Positions 14,895-24,911 are shown, numbered from the stretch's first letter. The stretch is DNA of 26,209 nucleotides from Bermanella sp047628755 (GCA_047628755.1 JBLHVV010000039.1:1-26209), one strand, 5' to 3'. The notes: generated by a model from the letters alone, not told the origin. Numbers and translations are program-made.

Positions 14895-17060
14895 ATGAAT
14901 CCCATGCAAGAATTTAACTACCAATCCCTTGTCAAAATAGGCCGTAGCCTAATCAGTGAACGCAATATAACTAAGCTGTGCGAGCTGATATTAGAAGAAG
15001 CCCAAGCATTAACTGGCGCTGATGGCGGTACTCTTTACTTGGTAGATTCAACTCCTGCCACATGTCTAAACTTTTCAATTGTTCACAATATAAGCCTAAA
15101 TACTCGTTTAATTGCCAACCCAGGGGAATCTATTTTTGAACCTATTCCCTTATTTAAAGATAATACTGACACCAATCAAAATCATGTTGCTGCATTCACA
15201 GCACACGCCAAAACAGTAATAAATATTGATAATGCATATGATAATACTCAGTTTGATTTTTCCGGCGCAAAAAAATTCGATCTAGCGCAAAATTACAAAA
15301 CTCAATCTGTGCTGGCGGTACCGCTATTAAATGAAATGAATCAGATTATCGGCATGATTCAATTAATTAATGCTACAGACCCAGTTACAAAACAAGTAAT
15401 TGCTTTTCCAGAGACGGTTGAACCCATAGTCACATCTCTTGCTATGTTTGCAGCCACCGCACTTGAAAACAGAACCGTTAGTGATAATCAAAGAGAGCTA
15501 TTAATAGAACTGGCGGCAACCACAGACACCGAACAAATTATAGAGCGTATTCTAGATGAGTCTATCAGCATTACACACAGCGAAGGCGGGACCCTTTATT
15601 TAATAGAAAAAGGAGATAACGCAGCATTAACATTTGAAATAATTAAGAATGATACTCTTGACATATATATGGGCGGTAAAAATGGGCCAATCATTCCGTT
15701 TCCATCAATCCCACTATTTCATGATGATGGAACATCTAACGAGCACAATGTGGCAGCGTTTAGCGCCAATAGTGTCGAAGTTGTCAATATACCTGATGTG
15801 TATCAATCAAAAGAATTTGATTTTTCTGGTGCGCGTGAATTTGATATACAAGCAAATTATAAAACTAAGAGTGTACTCACTCTGCCCTTGCTTAATCATC
15901 AAAACGAAGTAATTGGTGTGCTTCAATTAATTAACGCTCGTCATCCAGATACAGGTCATGTCATACCCTATTCAGAGCGTTTTATTCCATTATTAAAAGG
16001 CCTAGCTCTATATGCAGCTATCGCTCTAAATAATCAGATACTGGTGCAAGACCTTAAAAACTTATTAGATGCCTTTGTTCGCACTATAGCTAAAGCTATT
16101 GACGCTAAAAGCCCTCATACAAGTGGCCACTGCCAGCGGGTTCCGCTATTAATGGAACTAATGGCAGAGGCAGCCTGCCGGGATAGTGGAAAATATAAAG
16201 ACTTTCAACTGAACGAAGAAGAATGGTATGAACTTAGAGTAAGCGCTTGGATGCACGACTGCGGTAAACTTGCCACGCCAGATTCGGTTTTAGATAAGTC
16301 CACCAAGCTAGATAAAATGCGTGACGGTATCGAGTTAATTGCCACAAGATTTTCAGTTCTAAAACATCATAAAAAAATACAGTATTTAGAGTCCTGTATT
16401 GACAATCCAAGTAATCAAGAAACACAAAAAATACATTACCTAGCAACAATTTCAAAATTAGATGATCAGTTTGAATTTGTAAAAGTGAGTAATAAAGGCG
16501 GCGAGTTTATGTCAGAAGAATCAAAAGCCCGCATAGTAGAGATTGCTGAGATTGAATACCCAGACATTGATGGGAAAATGCAGAATATACTGGATAAAGA
16601 TGAGGTTTATAATCTTTGTATAGAACGTGGAACGCTGACAACAGAAGAACGCCAGATTATTAATAATCATATGATAGTAACCATAGATATGCTTGAAGAA
16701 CTGCCATTTCCTAAGCAATTACAACGAGTGCCTGAATATGCTGGTGGTCACCACGAGAAGATGAACGGCACCGGTTTTCCTAAAGGATTAACGAAAGATC
16801 AAATGTCGATCCCCGCTAGAATGATGGCCATAGCTGACATATTTGAAGCGCTAACGGCTAGAGACAGGCCATATAAAGATCCTATGAAGATCAGCCTGTC
16901 TTTAAACATAATGGGACGTATGGTTAAAGATGAGCACATAGACCCAGACTTATTTGAACTGTTTGTAACATCACGAGTATGGGAAAAATACGCTAAAAGT
17001 GTGCTAAGTCCAGAGCAAATAGATGTGAAAGACATAGAACCCTATCTTATATCTGTTTAG
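14895..17060 (+). CDS. GAF-GAF-HD-GYP signalling phosphodiesterase
   Basis: A 721-residue cytoplasmic protein. Two GAF domains (about 24-190 and 208-378) are clear internal duplicates: both contain N-Y-K-T-(Q/K)-S-V-L, P-L-L-N and I-Q-L-I-N-A/L-Q-L-I-N-A blocks and the segment E/Q-FDFSGA. A linker helix leads to an HD-GYP domain: H408, H454-D455 (WMHDCGK), H592, H619-H620-E621 and the signature as GTGFP (625-629), then IADIFEALTARDRPY. About 105 residues are inserted between the HD half and the GYP half (475-578), as in a known subfamily with GEFM-containing inserts. HD-GYP enzymes hydrolyse cyclic-di-GMP; GAF domains bind small ligands such as cyclic nucleotides. The gene ends 13 bases from the convergent arsM. 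Confidence 0.9.
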   Translation: MNPMQEFNYQSLVKIGRSLISERNITKLCELILEEAQALTGADGGTLYLVDSTPATCLNFSIVHNISLNTRLIANPGESIFEPIPLFKDNTDTNQNHVAAFTAHAKTVINIDNAYDNTQFDFSGAKKFDLAQNYKTQSVLAVPLLNEMNQIIGMIQLINATDPVTKQVIAFPETVEPIVTSLAMFAATALENRTVSDNQRELLIELAATTDTEQIIERILDESISITHSEGGTLYLIEKGDNAALTFEIIKNDTLDIYMGGKNGPIIPFPSIPLFHDDGTSNEHNVAAFSANSVEVVNIPDVYQSKEFDFSGAREFDIQANYKTKSVLTLPLLNHQNEVIGVLQLINARHPDTGHVIPYSERFIPLLKGLALYAAIALNNQILVQDLKNLLDAFVRTIAKAIDAKSPHTSGHCQRVPLLMELMAEAACRDSGKYKDFQLNEEEWYELRVSAWMHDCGKLATPDSVLDKSTKLDKMRDGIELIATRFSVLKHHKKIQYLESCIDNPSNQETQKIHYLATISKLDDQFEFVKVSNKGGEFMSEESKARIVEIAEIEYPDIDGKMQNILDKDEVYNLCIERGTLTTEERQIINNHMIVTIDMLEELPFPKQLQRVPEYAGGHHEKMNGTGFPKGLTKDQMSIPARMMAIADIFEALTARDRPYKDPMKISLSLNIMGRMVKDEHIDPDLFELFVTSRVWEKYAKSVLSPEQIDVKDIEPYLISV

Positions 17061-17073
17061 CTAATCGTAGCTG

Positions 17074-18114
17074 TTAGCAGCAAGCTCCTTCAAGAATATC
17101 GTTAGACGCAAAAGGTACTGGCGTTCCGCAGTCTGGGAAGATACCGTAATGGTTATTCCAATCACCATAAAATTCAAAGTGATCTTTAAAGCGAGTCTCA
17201 TTTAGCATTCGGTAAGTATTGCCACACACTGGAAATATTTTACCAATCTCAATCTTATGGTGTCCATCTAAACTGAAAAAATAGGGATTATGGTCAATTG
17301 TACCTTTGTATTTAACGGCTTGGCCATAATCTTCACAGGCTGTTTCCAACATGTCTAATTTGAACAATCGATAGGTGGCGCTGTAAAAATTCATATGACC
17401 AATTTTAGCTTCTAGCTTTGAGTTTTCGATCGTCAAAACTCGATCTTTAACTAAGCGTGGATCGGCAAATCCAGCTATTTTACTGAAGTCTAAAAAATCT
17501 CTCCAATATAAAGCGCCACTCAAGCACTCACCATATAGGACTTCATCTTTTACCAGTACTTCAGGGATTCGCCTATCACAGTACACATCAGAGAAGTACA
17601 TTTCGCCGCCTGGTTTAAGTAAACGATAAGCCTGTTTAATCACGGCTTGCTTATCTTCAACCAGGTTTATCACACAGTTAGAAACAATGATGTCGAAGTA
17701 ACCATCTTCATATTCTAGTTTTTGTAATTCATCTATATTACCGTTAACAAACTCTACATTGCTTTTTGAGAAGCCAAACACATCAGCGTGATACTCTTTA
17801 TATTGCTCTGCTACAGCCAACTGCTCTGGAGTCATGTCTAAGCCTACCACTAAGCCAGTCTCGCCAACCATAGCCGAAAGCGCGTAAACATCTCGTCCAG
17901 CGCCACAGCCTAGATCAAGGACTTTCAAGCCTTTCATCTGCTCTGGTGTAACTAAACCACAGCCGTAGTAACGAATCATGACTTCATCATGCACTTTAGA
18001 AAGAATTGGCTTCAAGAATTCAGGCATGGCCTCATCAGTACAGCATGCATTGGTTTGAAGGTCATCCGATGAACTCAAAACCTTACCATAATAGTCTTTA
18101 ACTGAATCTAACAT
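17074..18114 (-). CDS. arsM: arsenite methyltransferase ArsM
   Basis: A 346-residue S-adenosylmethionine-dependent enzyme that methylates As(III), giving volatile or more easily exported products. ATG 18114 follows AAGGA seven bases upstream. The SAM-binding motif VLDLGCGAGRD is at 65-75 and acidic D93 at 91-94 (GLDM). The arsenic-binding cysteines are likely C24/C25 (NACCTDE), C147 (VSNCVINL) and C197 (GECLSG), matching the three conserved cysteines of characterised ArsM proteins. The protein ends in G-A-C-C, an extra cysteine pair that may bind metal. No arsR, arsB or arsC lies nearby, so it is a stand-alone detoxification gene. It is separated from tgpA by 81 bases of no obvious content. 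Confidence 0.9.
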   Translation of the reverse strand: MLDSVKDYYGKVLSSSDDLQTNACCTDEAMPEFLKPILSKVHDEVMIRYYGCGLVTPEQMKGLKVLDLGCGAGRDVYALSAMVGETGLVVGLDMTPEQLAVAEQYKEYHADVFGFSKSNVEFVNGNIDELQKLEYEDGYFDIIVSNCVINLVEDKQAVIKQAYRLLKPGGEMYFSDVYCDRRIPEVLVKDEVLYGECLSGALYWRDFLDFSKIAGFADPRLVKDRVLTIENSKLEAKIGHMNFYSATYRLFKLDMLETACEDYGQAVKYKGTIDHNPYFFSLDGHHKIEIGKIFPVCGNTYRMLNETRFKDHFEFYGDWNNHYGIFPDCGTPVPFASNDILEGACC

Positions 18115-18195
18115 TGATTTTCCTTGGTAAAATATTAAAATTTTAAAATACTAAACAATATGAACACACAACAACAGCAAAGTTCGGTAATAAAA

Positions 18196-20211
18196 TCATT
18201 TACAACTATCGAGTACCCTATATAGGAGCTTTTTATATTCGCGTTTAGTTTGTTTACTTAAGTGGCTAGACTCTTGCCTATAAAGGGTTTGATTCAATAA
18301 ACTAGTCATCAAAGATAATGCGTAAGTTGATTGTGGGTAGCAAGCCGACACAGCCTTTTCTATTTCTAAAAAAGACATTGAGTTGGACACATTGATGCCC
18401 ATTTTATTAAGGCGTTGAATGTAATTATCTAATAAAAGGCCATGCTCAGAACGGACCGAACGAGGACCGCCAAATATAACAACAGCAAAAACGAGTGCAA
18501 CAACTAAAAACATAATCGTCGATATAATGAGTCCCCAAGTTAATGAGTCTCGGCTACCAAACATAGAATTTAAAACAGAATGCTGAGGATCACCCTTATA
18601 ATTCAACATAAGATCATTCCACACATAGCTGAATGCATGAAGTTGATGACGCATATTATTTAGCCATTCAAACTGTGTAGTAAAGCCAACAAACTCCTGC
18701 TTAATAGCCTGTTCAATCCCCTGCTCTACACGCTCAGGTGACACCCAACCAGTAGGATCAATCCTTAACCATCCAATTCCTTCAAGCCAGACCTCTACCC
18801 ATGCATGAGCGTCATATTGATAAACAGAATAATAGTCACCCATTGGATTCTTCTCTCCACCTAGATAACCCAGAACAACCCTAGATGGAATACCTGCACT
18901 TCTTAATAAATAGACCGTACTACCTGCATAATGAGCACAAAAACCGACCCGTCTATCGAACAAAAATTCATCAACTCTGTCATCGCTACGGGCTTCACCA
19001 GGACTTAATGTATAGAAGAATTCATTCGACAAATAATAGTCTGAAAGCACTTTGATAAAACCTAAATCATTAGCTACTTGGCCACGCAGGTTTAGGGCAA
19101 AATCTTTTGTCCTTTGATTTAAATTTTTAGGTAATTGTAAATAAGATTGTCTCTGAAGCGCAGTTAATCGATCGCTGGTGCCTGGAAGTAGACTTGCTTG
19201 GATGCCTTTTAACTCAACAAAATTAGTTGGCTTAGATAATGGCGCTTCAACTCTATATTGAAATTTGAACATAACTTTGTGTTTGTTTATAAGCAGCCCG
19301 TTGCCTTTAATACCAATATCAACCTGTAAAGGCTTTGAGCCTTGCAATGAGAACAGCCAGGTTTGTTCATGGGCCTCTGACATAATCTCATAGGTATAAT
19401 TAGCCTCTGTATCGGAACCAGATATTTCGACTACATTTTGAGGCCAGACAACACTAGGAAGGTGAAAAGCCTCCCATTTTTCTCCATCATAAGAATCCAA
19501 TACAAGTGCACGCCAATAAAGCTGATTAATCGGCGGCGCTATGGACTCAAATTTAACTCTGAAAGCTAGCTCATCGCTGCGCCCAAGCTCACTAATATCG
19601 CCAGGGGACATAGAACTAGACAAGCCTACCAAACCTGCTTTTGTGGACATATTAAGTGACCAGAGGGGCGCTAACCTAGGTAACACAAAAAATAAGAATA
19701 CTGTTAGCGGTAATGATAAAAGGAATATCTTACTGGCCATTTTTATTTGCGAACGACCTTCAGAGCTCTGATTAACAACAACCAAGGCAATCAAAGTAGA
19801 AGCAAAACAAACTAGCACAAACAAATATGCTAACGGTCCTTGTTCAAATAGAAAGTGCTGCCCTTGTACTAAGATGCATAAAAACAACAAAACATAACTA
19901 TCTCGTTTAGTTTGTATCTCCAGAGGTTTTAATGCCAAGCTGGCCACAAGTAAGGTGACTGAAGACTCTATAGTTAAAGCAAAGCCGTAAGTATAATAAA
20001 CCCCATAAAAACCTGAGATGACTAGTATTAACTTAATTAAAAAATTAGGTTTTTTAATAATCCCTCTGAAAATTGAGTAGCGCCAAGCCATAATTACCGC
20101 AGCCAACATTAGAGTCCAGCCAGGTAAAAACTCGTTATGTAAAAAAAGCGCGAGTGACACACTCAAAAATAAATAAAAGACCCCAGTTCGGGTTAGGGTA
20201 TTACTTTCCAT
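18196..20211 (-). CDS. tgpA: TgpA-like membrane transglutaminase (DUF3488)
   Basis: A 671-residue inner-membrane protein starting at ATG 20211, which overlaps the previous gene by 11 bases; a start six codons earlier (20229) is less likely. Five to six membrane segments span about 5-180. A periplasmic transglutaminase-like domain carries the triad C425 (GFCAHYAG), H469 (DAHAWVEV) and D485 (RIDPTGW), all present. One more membrane helix (about 545-575) precedes a cytoplasmic C-terminal domain. Pseudomonas TgpA is essential for growth; its substrate is unsettled. The gene closes the moxR-DUF58-tgpA triad commonly found together, in which the MoxR ATPase is thought to act on the DUF58 protein. 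Confidence 0.92.
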   Translation of the reverse strand: MESNTLTRTGVFYLFLSVSLALFLHNEFLPGWTLMLAAVIMAWRYSIFRGIIKKPNFLIKLILVISGFYGVYYTYGFALTIESSVTLLVASLALKPLEIQTKRDSYVLLFLCILVQGQHFLFEQGPLAYLFVLVCFASTLIALVVVNQSSEGRSQIKMASKIFLLSLPLTVFLFFVLPRLAPLWSLNMSTKAGLVGLSSSMSPGDISELGRSDELAFRVKFESIAPPINQLYWRALVLDSYDGEKWEAFHLPSVVWPQNVVEISGSDTEANYTYEIMSEAHEQTWLFSLQGSKPLQVDIGIKGNGLLINKHKVMFKFQYRVEAPLSKPTNFVELKGIQASLLPGTSDRLTALQRQSYLQLPKNLNQRTKDFALNLRGQVANDLGFIKVLSDYYLSNEFFYTLSPGEARSDDRVDEFLFDRRVGFCAHYAGSTVYLLRSAGIPSRVVLGYLGGEKNPMGDYYSVYQYDAHAWVEVWLEGIGWLRIDPTGWVSPERVEQGIEQAIKQEFVGFTTQFEWLNNMRHQLHAFSYVWNDLMLNYKGDPQHSVLNSMFGSRDSLTWGLIISTIMFLVVALVFAVVIFGGPRSVRSEHGLLLDNYIQRLNKMGINVSNSMSFLEIEKAVSACYPQSTYALSLMTSLLNQTLYRQESSHLSKQTKREYKKLLYRVLDSCK

Positions 20212-21214
20212 TACTAGACCCCGCCACAAAACTTGATTTTGTTACACCGTAAAGTGCTAACGCTTCCAAACATATTTTTTTATGGGGCTCACCCGAGCCT
20301 ACCGGAATTTTTTGATTAGGTAGTATCAAACCATATTCCATGGCTTCATCGTGTGCCGTTAATACCCAGCCACATAAAATCTGAAGTCGATCTTCACTGC
20401 CCATTCCTACCAATGAATTCCAATCTATAAAATGGGTTGTGCCTTGCACTGAAGAAAATTCTTTTGTTAAGAGTTGGCCAGTTTTGGCATACTGACGCCA
20501 AGCCACATGTTTAAGCGAATCACCAGGTTGATAGGTTTTAAAACCATAAAAATCATCAGCCGTTTGCCCCTTTATCAACTGAGTAACTTCAGAATACTCC
20601 AGCTCATCACCATTGGTATTACTGGAAAGTTTAAAGGGTTTAAAGTGGGGCTTAGGGTAAACAAGCACATTGAAATCCAGCTTAATCCAAGTCCAACAAC
20701 GTAATAAACCTAAAGGATAATGACTAAACAAGGTAAATCGAGGGACTTTAAGCAAACCTCTTTTGGGTGCTAAACACGACAACAACGCTGGCATACTCGA
20801 ATCCACCTGATTAACCTCATAGGATCTTTCTGCACTGAAGCCGATATTAATACCCTGCTTGGCCGAACCAATAGGAACCGAAAGGTCTATCTTGATAGTC
20901 GCTTTTTCACCCTCAAATACAGGGTCACAGTTACCAGACTTTATTGTTAAACCTGATAAATTTTTATAAGTAAAAGCGATTGTAGTAATAAAGACACTCA
21001 CTAATAGGCATGAAAAACTAAACAGTAAGTTATTTTGATAGTTAATGGCAGTTACAAACATCAAAGCTACAAGTGCAAAATAAAAGACACCAATCAAGCC
21101 GGGGAATATAAATATTCTCTTTTGTGTCAAGGTAACTGAGGGACGAGACGGAATACGTTTTTCAAGAAAACGCTCATACTTGCCCTCAAAAAATATGCGA
21201 ATACCGGATATCAC
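20201..21214 (-). CDS. DUF58 family membrane protein
   Basis: About 337 residues. GTG 21214 is preferred because it overlaps the moxR stop (GTGA), a coupling arrangement; TTG 21247 (11 residues longer) is possible, and neither has a good ribosome binding site. Two membrane helices lie near residues 36-88. They are followed by a beta-rich region and the DUF58 core with YQPGDSLKHVAWRQYAKTGQLL, after which comes a von Willebrand A-like fold (FIDWNSL...). DUF58 proteins are encoded next to MoxR ATPases and transglutaminases and are thought to be client or adaptor proteins in envelope maintenance. No catalytic residues can be named. The gene overlaps tgpA by 11 bases. Confidence 0.85.
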   Translation of the reverse strand: MISGIRIFFEGKYERFLEKRIPSRPSVTLTQKRIFIFPGLIGVFYFALVALMFVTAINYQNNLLFSFSCLLVSVFITTIAFTYKNLSGLTIKSGNCDPVFEGEKATIKIDLSVPIGSAKQGINIGFSAERSYEVNQVDSSMPALLSCLAPKRGLLKVPRFTLFSHYPLGLLRCWTWIKLDFNVLVYPKPHFKPFKLSSNTNGDELEYSEVTQLIKGQTADDFYGFKTYQPGDSLKHVAWRQYAKTGQLLTKEFSSVQGTTHFIDWNSLVGMGSEDRLQILCGWVLTAHDEAMEYGLILPNQKIPVGSGEPHKKICLEALALYGVTKSSFVAGSSNGK

Positions 21215-22125
21215 AGAACGGGGGTTGTATTTAGAAGGGTTTGACAAAGCGTGCCATCATAACGTCCCATTGCTGCTGCTAATCGATGCTCAACCACTGG
21301 AATAAAAACAGCCTGGACATCGTCGGGGATCACATGATCTCTTCCCGATAACATAGCCCAAGATTTTGATGCATTAAGCAAAGCTAAAGCACCCCTTGGT
21401 GACAACCCATAACGCAGATCGCTGTGGTCTCTAGTGGCTTGAATTAAACGCTGTAGATAATCCAATAAAGCTGAACTTGCAATCACACTGGCCACTTGCT
21501 TCTGAAACTTAAAAAACTCATCTAATGAGATAATGGGCTTGATACCCGATGAGTCTACTTTTTTTCCTTCTAACAATAACCGCTCTGCTTTAACACCTGG
21601 ATAACCTAATTCAAGTCTCATTAAAAATCGATCTAATTGAGACTCAGGTAAAGGGAATGTTCCAGATTGAGAGGTTGGATTTTGCGTAGCGATGACAAAG
21701 AACGGAATGGGCAGCGCTTGGGTTTTACCATCGATGCTTACTTGGCGCTCTTCCATGGCCTCTAAAAGAGCACTTTGAGTTTTAGGAGTTGCACGGTTAA
21801 TTTCGTCAGCTAACACTAACTGAGAGAATACAGGCCCCTTATGCAGTATAAATCCCGCTTCTTGTCCATTCACCGCTTGCTGATACACGCTACTTCCTAC
21901 TATATCGGAAGGCAGCATGTCGCTGGTAAATTGAATGCGCTGATATTGCAGACCAAGTACTCTGGCTATAGCATGGCTTAGAGTAGTTTTACCCATGCCG
22001 GGTAAGTCTTCGATTAGCAAATGACCTTCGGCCAAAACACAACTTAAAGATAATTTTATTTGATGATCCTTACCCAAAACAACACTATTTAACGTGTCGA
22101 GTACAGCTAGTAATTTGGCATCCAT
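21211..22125 (-). CDS. MoxR-family AAA+ ATPase
   Basis: A 304-residue cytoplasmic ATPase. ATG 22125 follows AAAGGA six bases upstream. Walker A is DLPGMGKTT (40-48), Walker B LVLADEINRA (103-112) with D107-E108, and sensor 1 is in FFVIATQNP. A lid domain follows near 230-290 with LRYGLSPRGALAL. These are the hallmarks of the MoxR/RavA group, chaperone-like ATPases that mature or activate partner proteins. Its partners here are probably the DUF58 and TgpA proteins encoded directly downstream with overlapping ends. It starts 25 bases after metZ, so it may be co-transcribed with the purF-metZ genes. Confidence 0.94.
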   Translation of the reverse strand: MDAKLLAVLDTLNSVVLGKDHQIKLSLSCVLAEGHLLIEDLPGMGKTTLSHAIARVLGLQYQRIQFTSDMLPSDIVGSSVYQQAVNGQEAGFILHKGPVFSQLVLADEINRATPKTQSALLEAMEERQVSIDGKTQALPIPFFVIATQNPTSQSGTFPLPESQLDRFLMRLELGYPGVKAERLLLEGKKVDSSGIKPIISLDEFFKFQKQVASVIASSALLDYLQRLIQATRDHSDLRYGLSPRGALALLNASKSWAMLSGRDHVIPDDVQAVFIPVVEHRLAAAMGRYDGTLCQTLLNTTPVL

Positions 22126-22150
22126 AAATTGTCCTTTATTGTTTTAATTT

Positions 22151-23356
22151 TTAATTGATACGACTTAAACCAAAAGATAAATCACGCTTAATGTCTTCAA
22201 TATCTTCTAGTCCACATGCTATGCGCACTAGACCATCTGAAATTCCTGCTTTATCACGGTCGTCTTGACTAACACGACCATGGGTGGTCGTCGCAGGATG
22301 AGTAATTGTAGTTTTAGTATCGCCTAGGTTTGCAGTTATGGACAGCATGCGAGTGCTGTCGATCACTTGCCATGCAGCCTCTTTACCGCCAGCAACTTCA
22401 AACGCCAATACACCACCAAACAGCGTCTGTTGCTTTTTAGCCAATTCATGCTGAGGGTGATCTTTTAAACCAGCATAGTGTACCGCTGTAATGGCTGGCT
22501 GCTGTTTTAACCATAAGGCTAGCTCGGCAGCATTTTCACTATGCGCTTTCATTCTTATTTTTAAAGTCTCTAAACCTTTTAGCATGACCCAAGCATTAAA
22601 TGGGCTCATGGTTGGACCAACACTTCGTAATACACCAACCACTTCTTCCATTAATTCAGACCGACCTAGAACAGCGCCCCCCAAGCAACGGCCCTGCCCG
22701 TCAATATATTTGGTGGCACTATGAATAATTATATCAGCGCCCCACTTTAATGGTTGCTGTAAGGCTGGTGTACAGAAACAGTTGTCCACAACCACTATAA
22801 TATCTTTAGCTTTAGCAAGGGCGACTAATGCAGTTAAGTCACCTACTTCATTCATTGGATTAGAAGGAGACTCTAAAAAGAACATCTTAGTGTTTTCTTT
22901 AATAGCTCCGTCCCATTCAGACACATCGGTCAGAGAAACATAATCAACAGTAATACCTAACTTACTGACGTATTTTTTAAACATTACGTTAGTCGAGCCG
23001 AAAATACTTCGACTAGAAACAATATGATCACCTGATGATAAAAGAGCTAGGATAGTAGAGAAAATGGCTGACATACCAGAGGCTGTTGCAACACATTGCT
23101 CAGCCCCTTCTAATGCAGCTAAACGCTGCTCAAAATTACGTACCGTAGGATTAGTATAACGGGTATAAACATTACCTGGTTCGTCACCGCTAAAAATGTC
23201 TGCAGCTTCTTGAGCGCTGCCAAAAACGTAGCTAGACGTTAAGAATAAAGCTTCGCCATGTTCATGTTCACCCGTACGAATCTGCCCTGCTCTTACGGCT
23301 AAAGTATCGAACGATGCATTTTCAAGATCTGCGTTATAGCGTTTTTTATCCGACAT
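22151..23356 (-). CDS. metZ: O-succinylhomoserine sulfhydrylase MetZ
   Basis: A 401-residue PLP enzyme of the Cys/Met metabolism family. It joins O-succinylhomoserine with sulfide to give homocysteine in methionine synthesis, bypassing cystathionine. The PLP-binding lysine is K216 (HSATKYIDGQG). YTRYTNPT (64-71), SGMSAI (93-98) and ESPSNP (162-167) are typical, as is the C-terminal SGLVRIACGLED-like segment (SDGLVRIACGLED). The position directly after purF (8 bases) is the usual Pseudomonas arrangement and favours MetZ over MetB or a gamma-lyase. The start ATG has no strong ribosome binding site, consistent with coupling to purF. Confidence 0.94.
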   Translation of the reverse strand: MSDKKRYNADLENASFDTLAVRAGQIRTGEHEHGEALFLTSSYVFGSAQEAADIFSGDEPGNVYTRYTNPTVRNFEQRLAALEGAEQCVATASGMSAIFSTILALLSSGDHIVSSRSIFGSTNVMFKKYVSKLGITVDYVSLTDVSEWDGAIKENTKMFFLESPSNPMNEVGDLTALVALAKAKDIIVVVDNCFCTPALQQPLKWGADIIIHSATKYIDGQGRCLGGAVLGRSELMEEVVGVLRSVGPTMSPFNAWVMLKGLETLKIRMKAHSENAAELALWLKQQPAITAVHYAGLKDHPQHELAKKQQTLFGGVLAFEVAGGKEAAWQVIDSTRMLSITANLGDTKTTITHPATTTHGRVSQDDRDKAGISDGLVRIACGLEDIEDIKRDLSFGLSRIN

Positions 23357-23364
23357 TTTTACGA

Positions 23365-24882
23365 TTACTCAGCCGTCTCATCATTATGTAAATCAATAAT
23401 TCCGCTCTCAGCGTTGTTTGCTTTTTTCTTAGCGTCATTACGTTTAGTTTGTAAGTTTTCTAGATATTCATCATTGATATCGCCGGTTACATATTCACCA
23501 TTAAATACTGAGCAATCAAAATCATACTTAACATCAGCACCATCACAGGTAGCCTCAACTAAGTCTTTAAGATCTTGATAAACGAGCCAATCAGCACCGA
23601 TGGCCACTTGAATTTCGTCAATAGTTCGATTGTTGGCGATAAATTCTTCTTTTGCTGGCATGTCGATACCATAAACATTGGGATGGCGCACCGGAGGCGC
23701 AGCACTGGCAAAATACACTTTGTTAGCACCTGCATCACGAGCCATCTCGATTATTTGTTCACAAGTAGTTCCGCGAACGATGGAGTCATCTACCAGCAAA
23801 ACATTTTTTCCTCGGAATTCTAAATCTACCGCATTAAGTTTTTGCTTAACCGATTTTTTGCGTAGCTGCTGCCCAGGCATAATAAATGTTCGACCTATAT
23901 ATCGATTTTTCATAAAACCTTCACGATATTTAACGCCTAGTCGATTTGCCAATTCCAACGCACTGCTTCGGCTAGTATCTGGAATGGGAATAACCACATC
24001 AATATCGTGATCAGGACGGAGACGCATAATTTTTTCGGCTAAACGAGCACCCATTTTTAAGCGCGCTTTATAAACAGAAATTTTATCCATAATAGAATCT
24101 GGACGAGCAAAATAAACATGCTCAAAAATACATGGAGTTAGCTTTGGATTTTCAGCACACTGCTGAGAGTGCAGCTCACCATCCACTGTAATATAAACTG
24201 CTTCTCCGGGCTCTATATCACGAACTAGTTCAAATCCCAGAGCATCTAATGCAACACTTTCAGAGGCGATCATGTATTCAACGCCTGTTTCAGTTTCGCG
24301 CTTTCCGTAAACAGCTGGGCGAATCCCATTAGGGTCACGAAACCCCACTACACCATAACCTGCAATCATGGCGATAGCAGCATAGCCACCTTTCACACGT
24401 TTATGCACACGCTTAACCGCTTCAAAAACATCATCTTGATTAGGTGATAAAGTTTTTTTCACATGTAATTCATGGGCAAACACATTTAATAAAACCTCAG
24501 AGTCACTGGTAGTATTAATGTGACGTAAATCTTCACGGTACACATCATTAACCAATTCAGCAGTATTGGTAAGGTTACCGTTGTGGGCTAACACAATGCC
24601 GTAAGGACTGTTTACATAAAATGGCTGTGCTTCAGCAGAAGTAGAACTGCCGGCAGTTGGATACCTAACGTGGCCAATTCCCATACTACCAACGAGTCTT
24701 GACATATGACGAGAGCGAAAAACATCTTTCACTAATCCGTTATCTTTACGCAGAAAAAAACGACTGTCATCACAAGTCACCATTCCAGCCGCGTCTTGTC
24801 CACGATGCTGTAAAACAGTGAGTGCATCATACAACCCTTGATTCACATTGCTCTTAGCAACCAAACCAACAATGCCACACAT
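23365..24882 (-). CDS. purF: amidophosphoribosyltransferase PurF
   Basis: A 505-residue enzyme that makes 5-phosphoribosylamine from PRPP and glutamine, the first committed step of purine synthesis. Cys2 (MCGIVG) is the glutaminase nucleophile after removal of Met1. The glutaminase domain (1-235) shows R27 (QHRGQD), N101-G102 (AHNGNL) and D127 (TTSDSEV). The phosphoribosyltransferase domain carries the PRPP loop VLLVDDSIVRGTT (361-373). Length and motifs match E. coli PurF (505 residues). AAGGGGAAA precedes the ATG. It is 29 bases after cvpA, the normal neighbour. Confidence 0.98.
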   Translation of the reverse strand: MCGIVGLVAKSNVNQGLYDALTVLQHRGQDAAGMVTCDDSRFFLRKDNGLVKDVFRSRHMSRLVGSMGIGHVRYPTAGSSTSAEAQPFYVNSPYGIVLAHNGNLTNTAELVNDVYREDLRHINTTSDSEVLLNVFAHELHVKKTLSPNQDDVFEAVKRVHKRVKGGYAAIAMIAGYGVVGFRDPNGIRPAVYGKRETETGVEYMIASESVALDALGFELVRDIEPGEAVYITVDGELHSQQCAENPKLTPCIFEHVYFARPDSIMDKISVYKARLKMGARLAEKIMRLRPDHDIDVVIPIPDTSRSSALELANRLGVKYREGFMKNRYIGRTFIMPGQQLRKKSVKQKLNAVDLEFRGKNVLLVDDSIVRGTTCEQIIEMARDAGANKVYFASAAPPVRHPNVYGIDMPAKEEFIANNRTIDEIQVAIGADWLVYQDLKDLVEATCDGADVKYDFDCSVFNGEYVTGDINDEYLENLQTKRNDAKKKANNAESGIIDLHNDETAE

Positions 24883-24911
24883 GGCGTTTCCCCTTAAAGG
24901 TATTAACTAGG

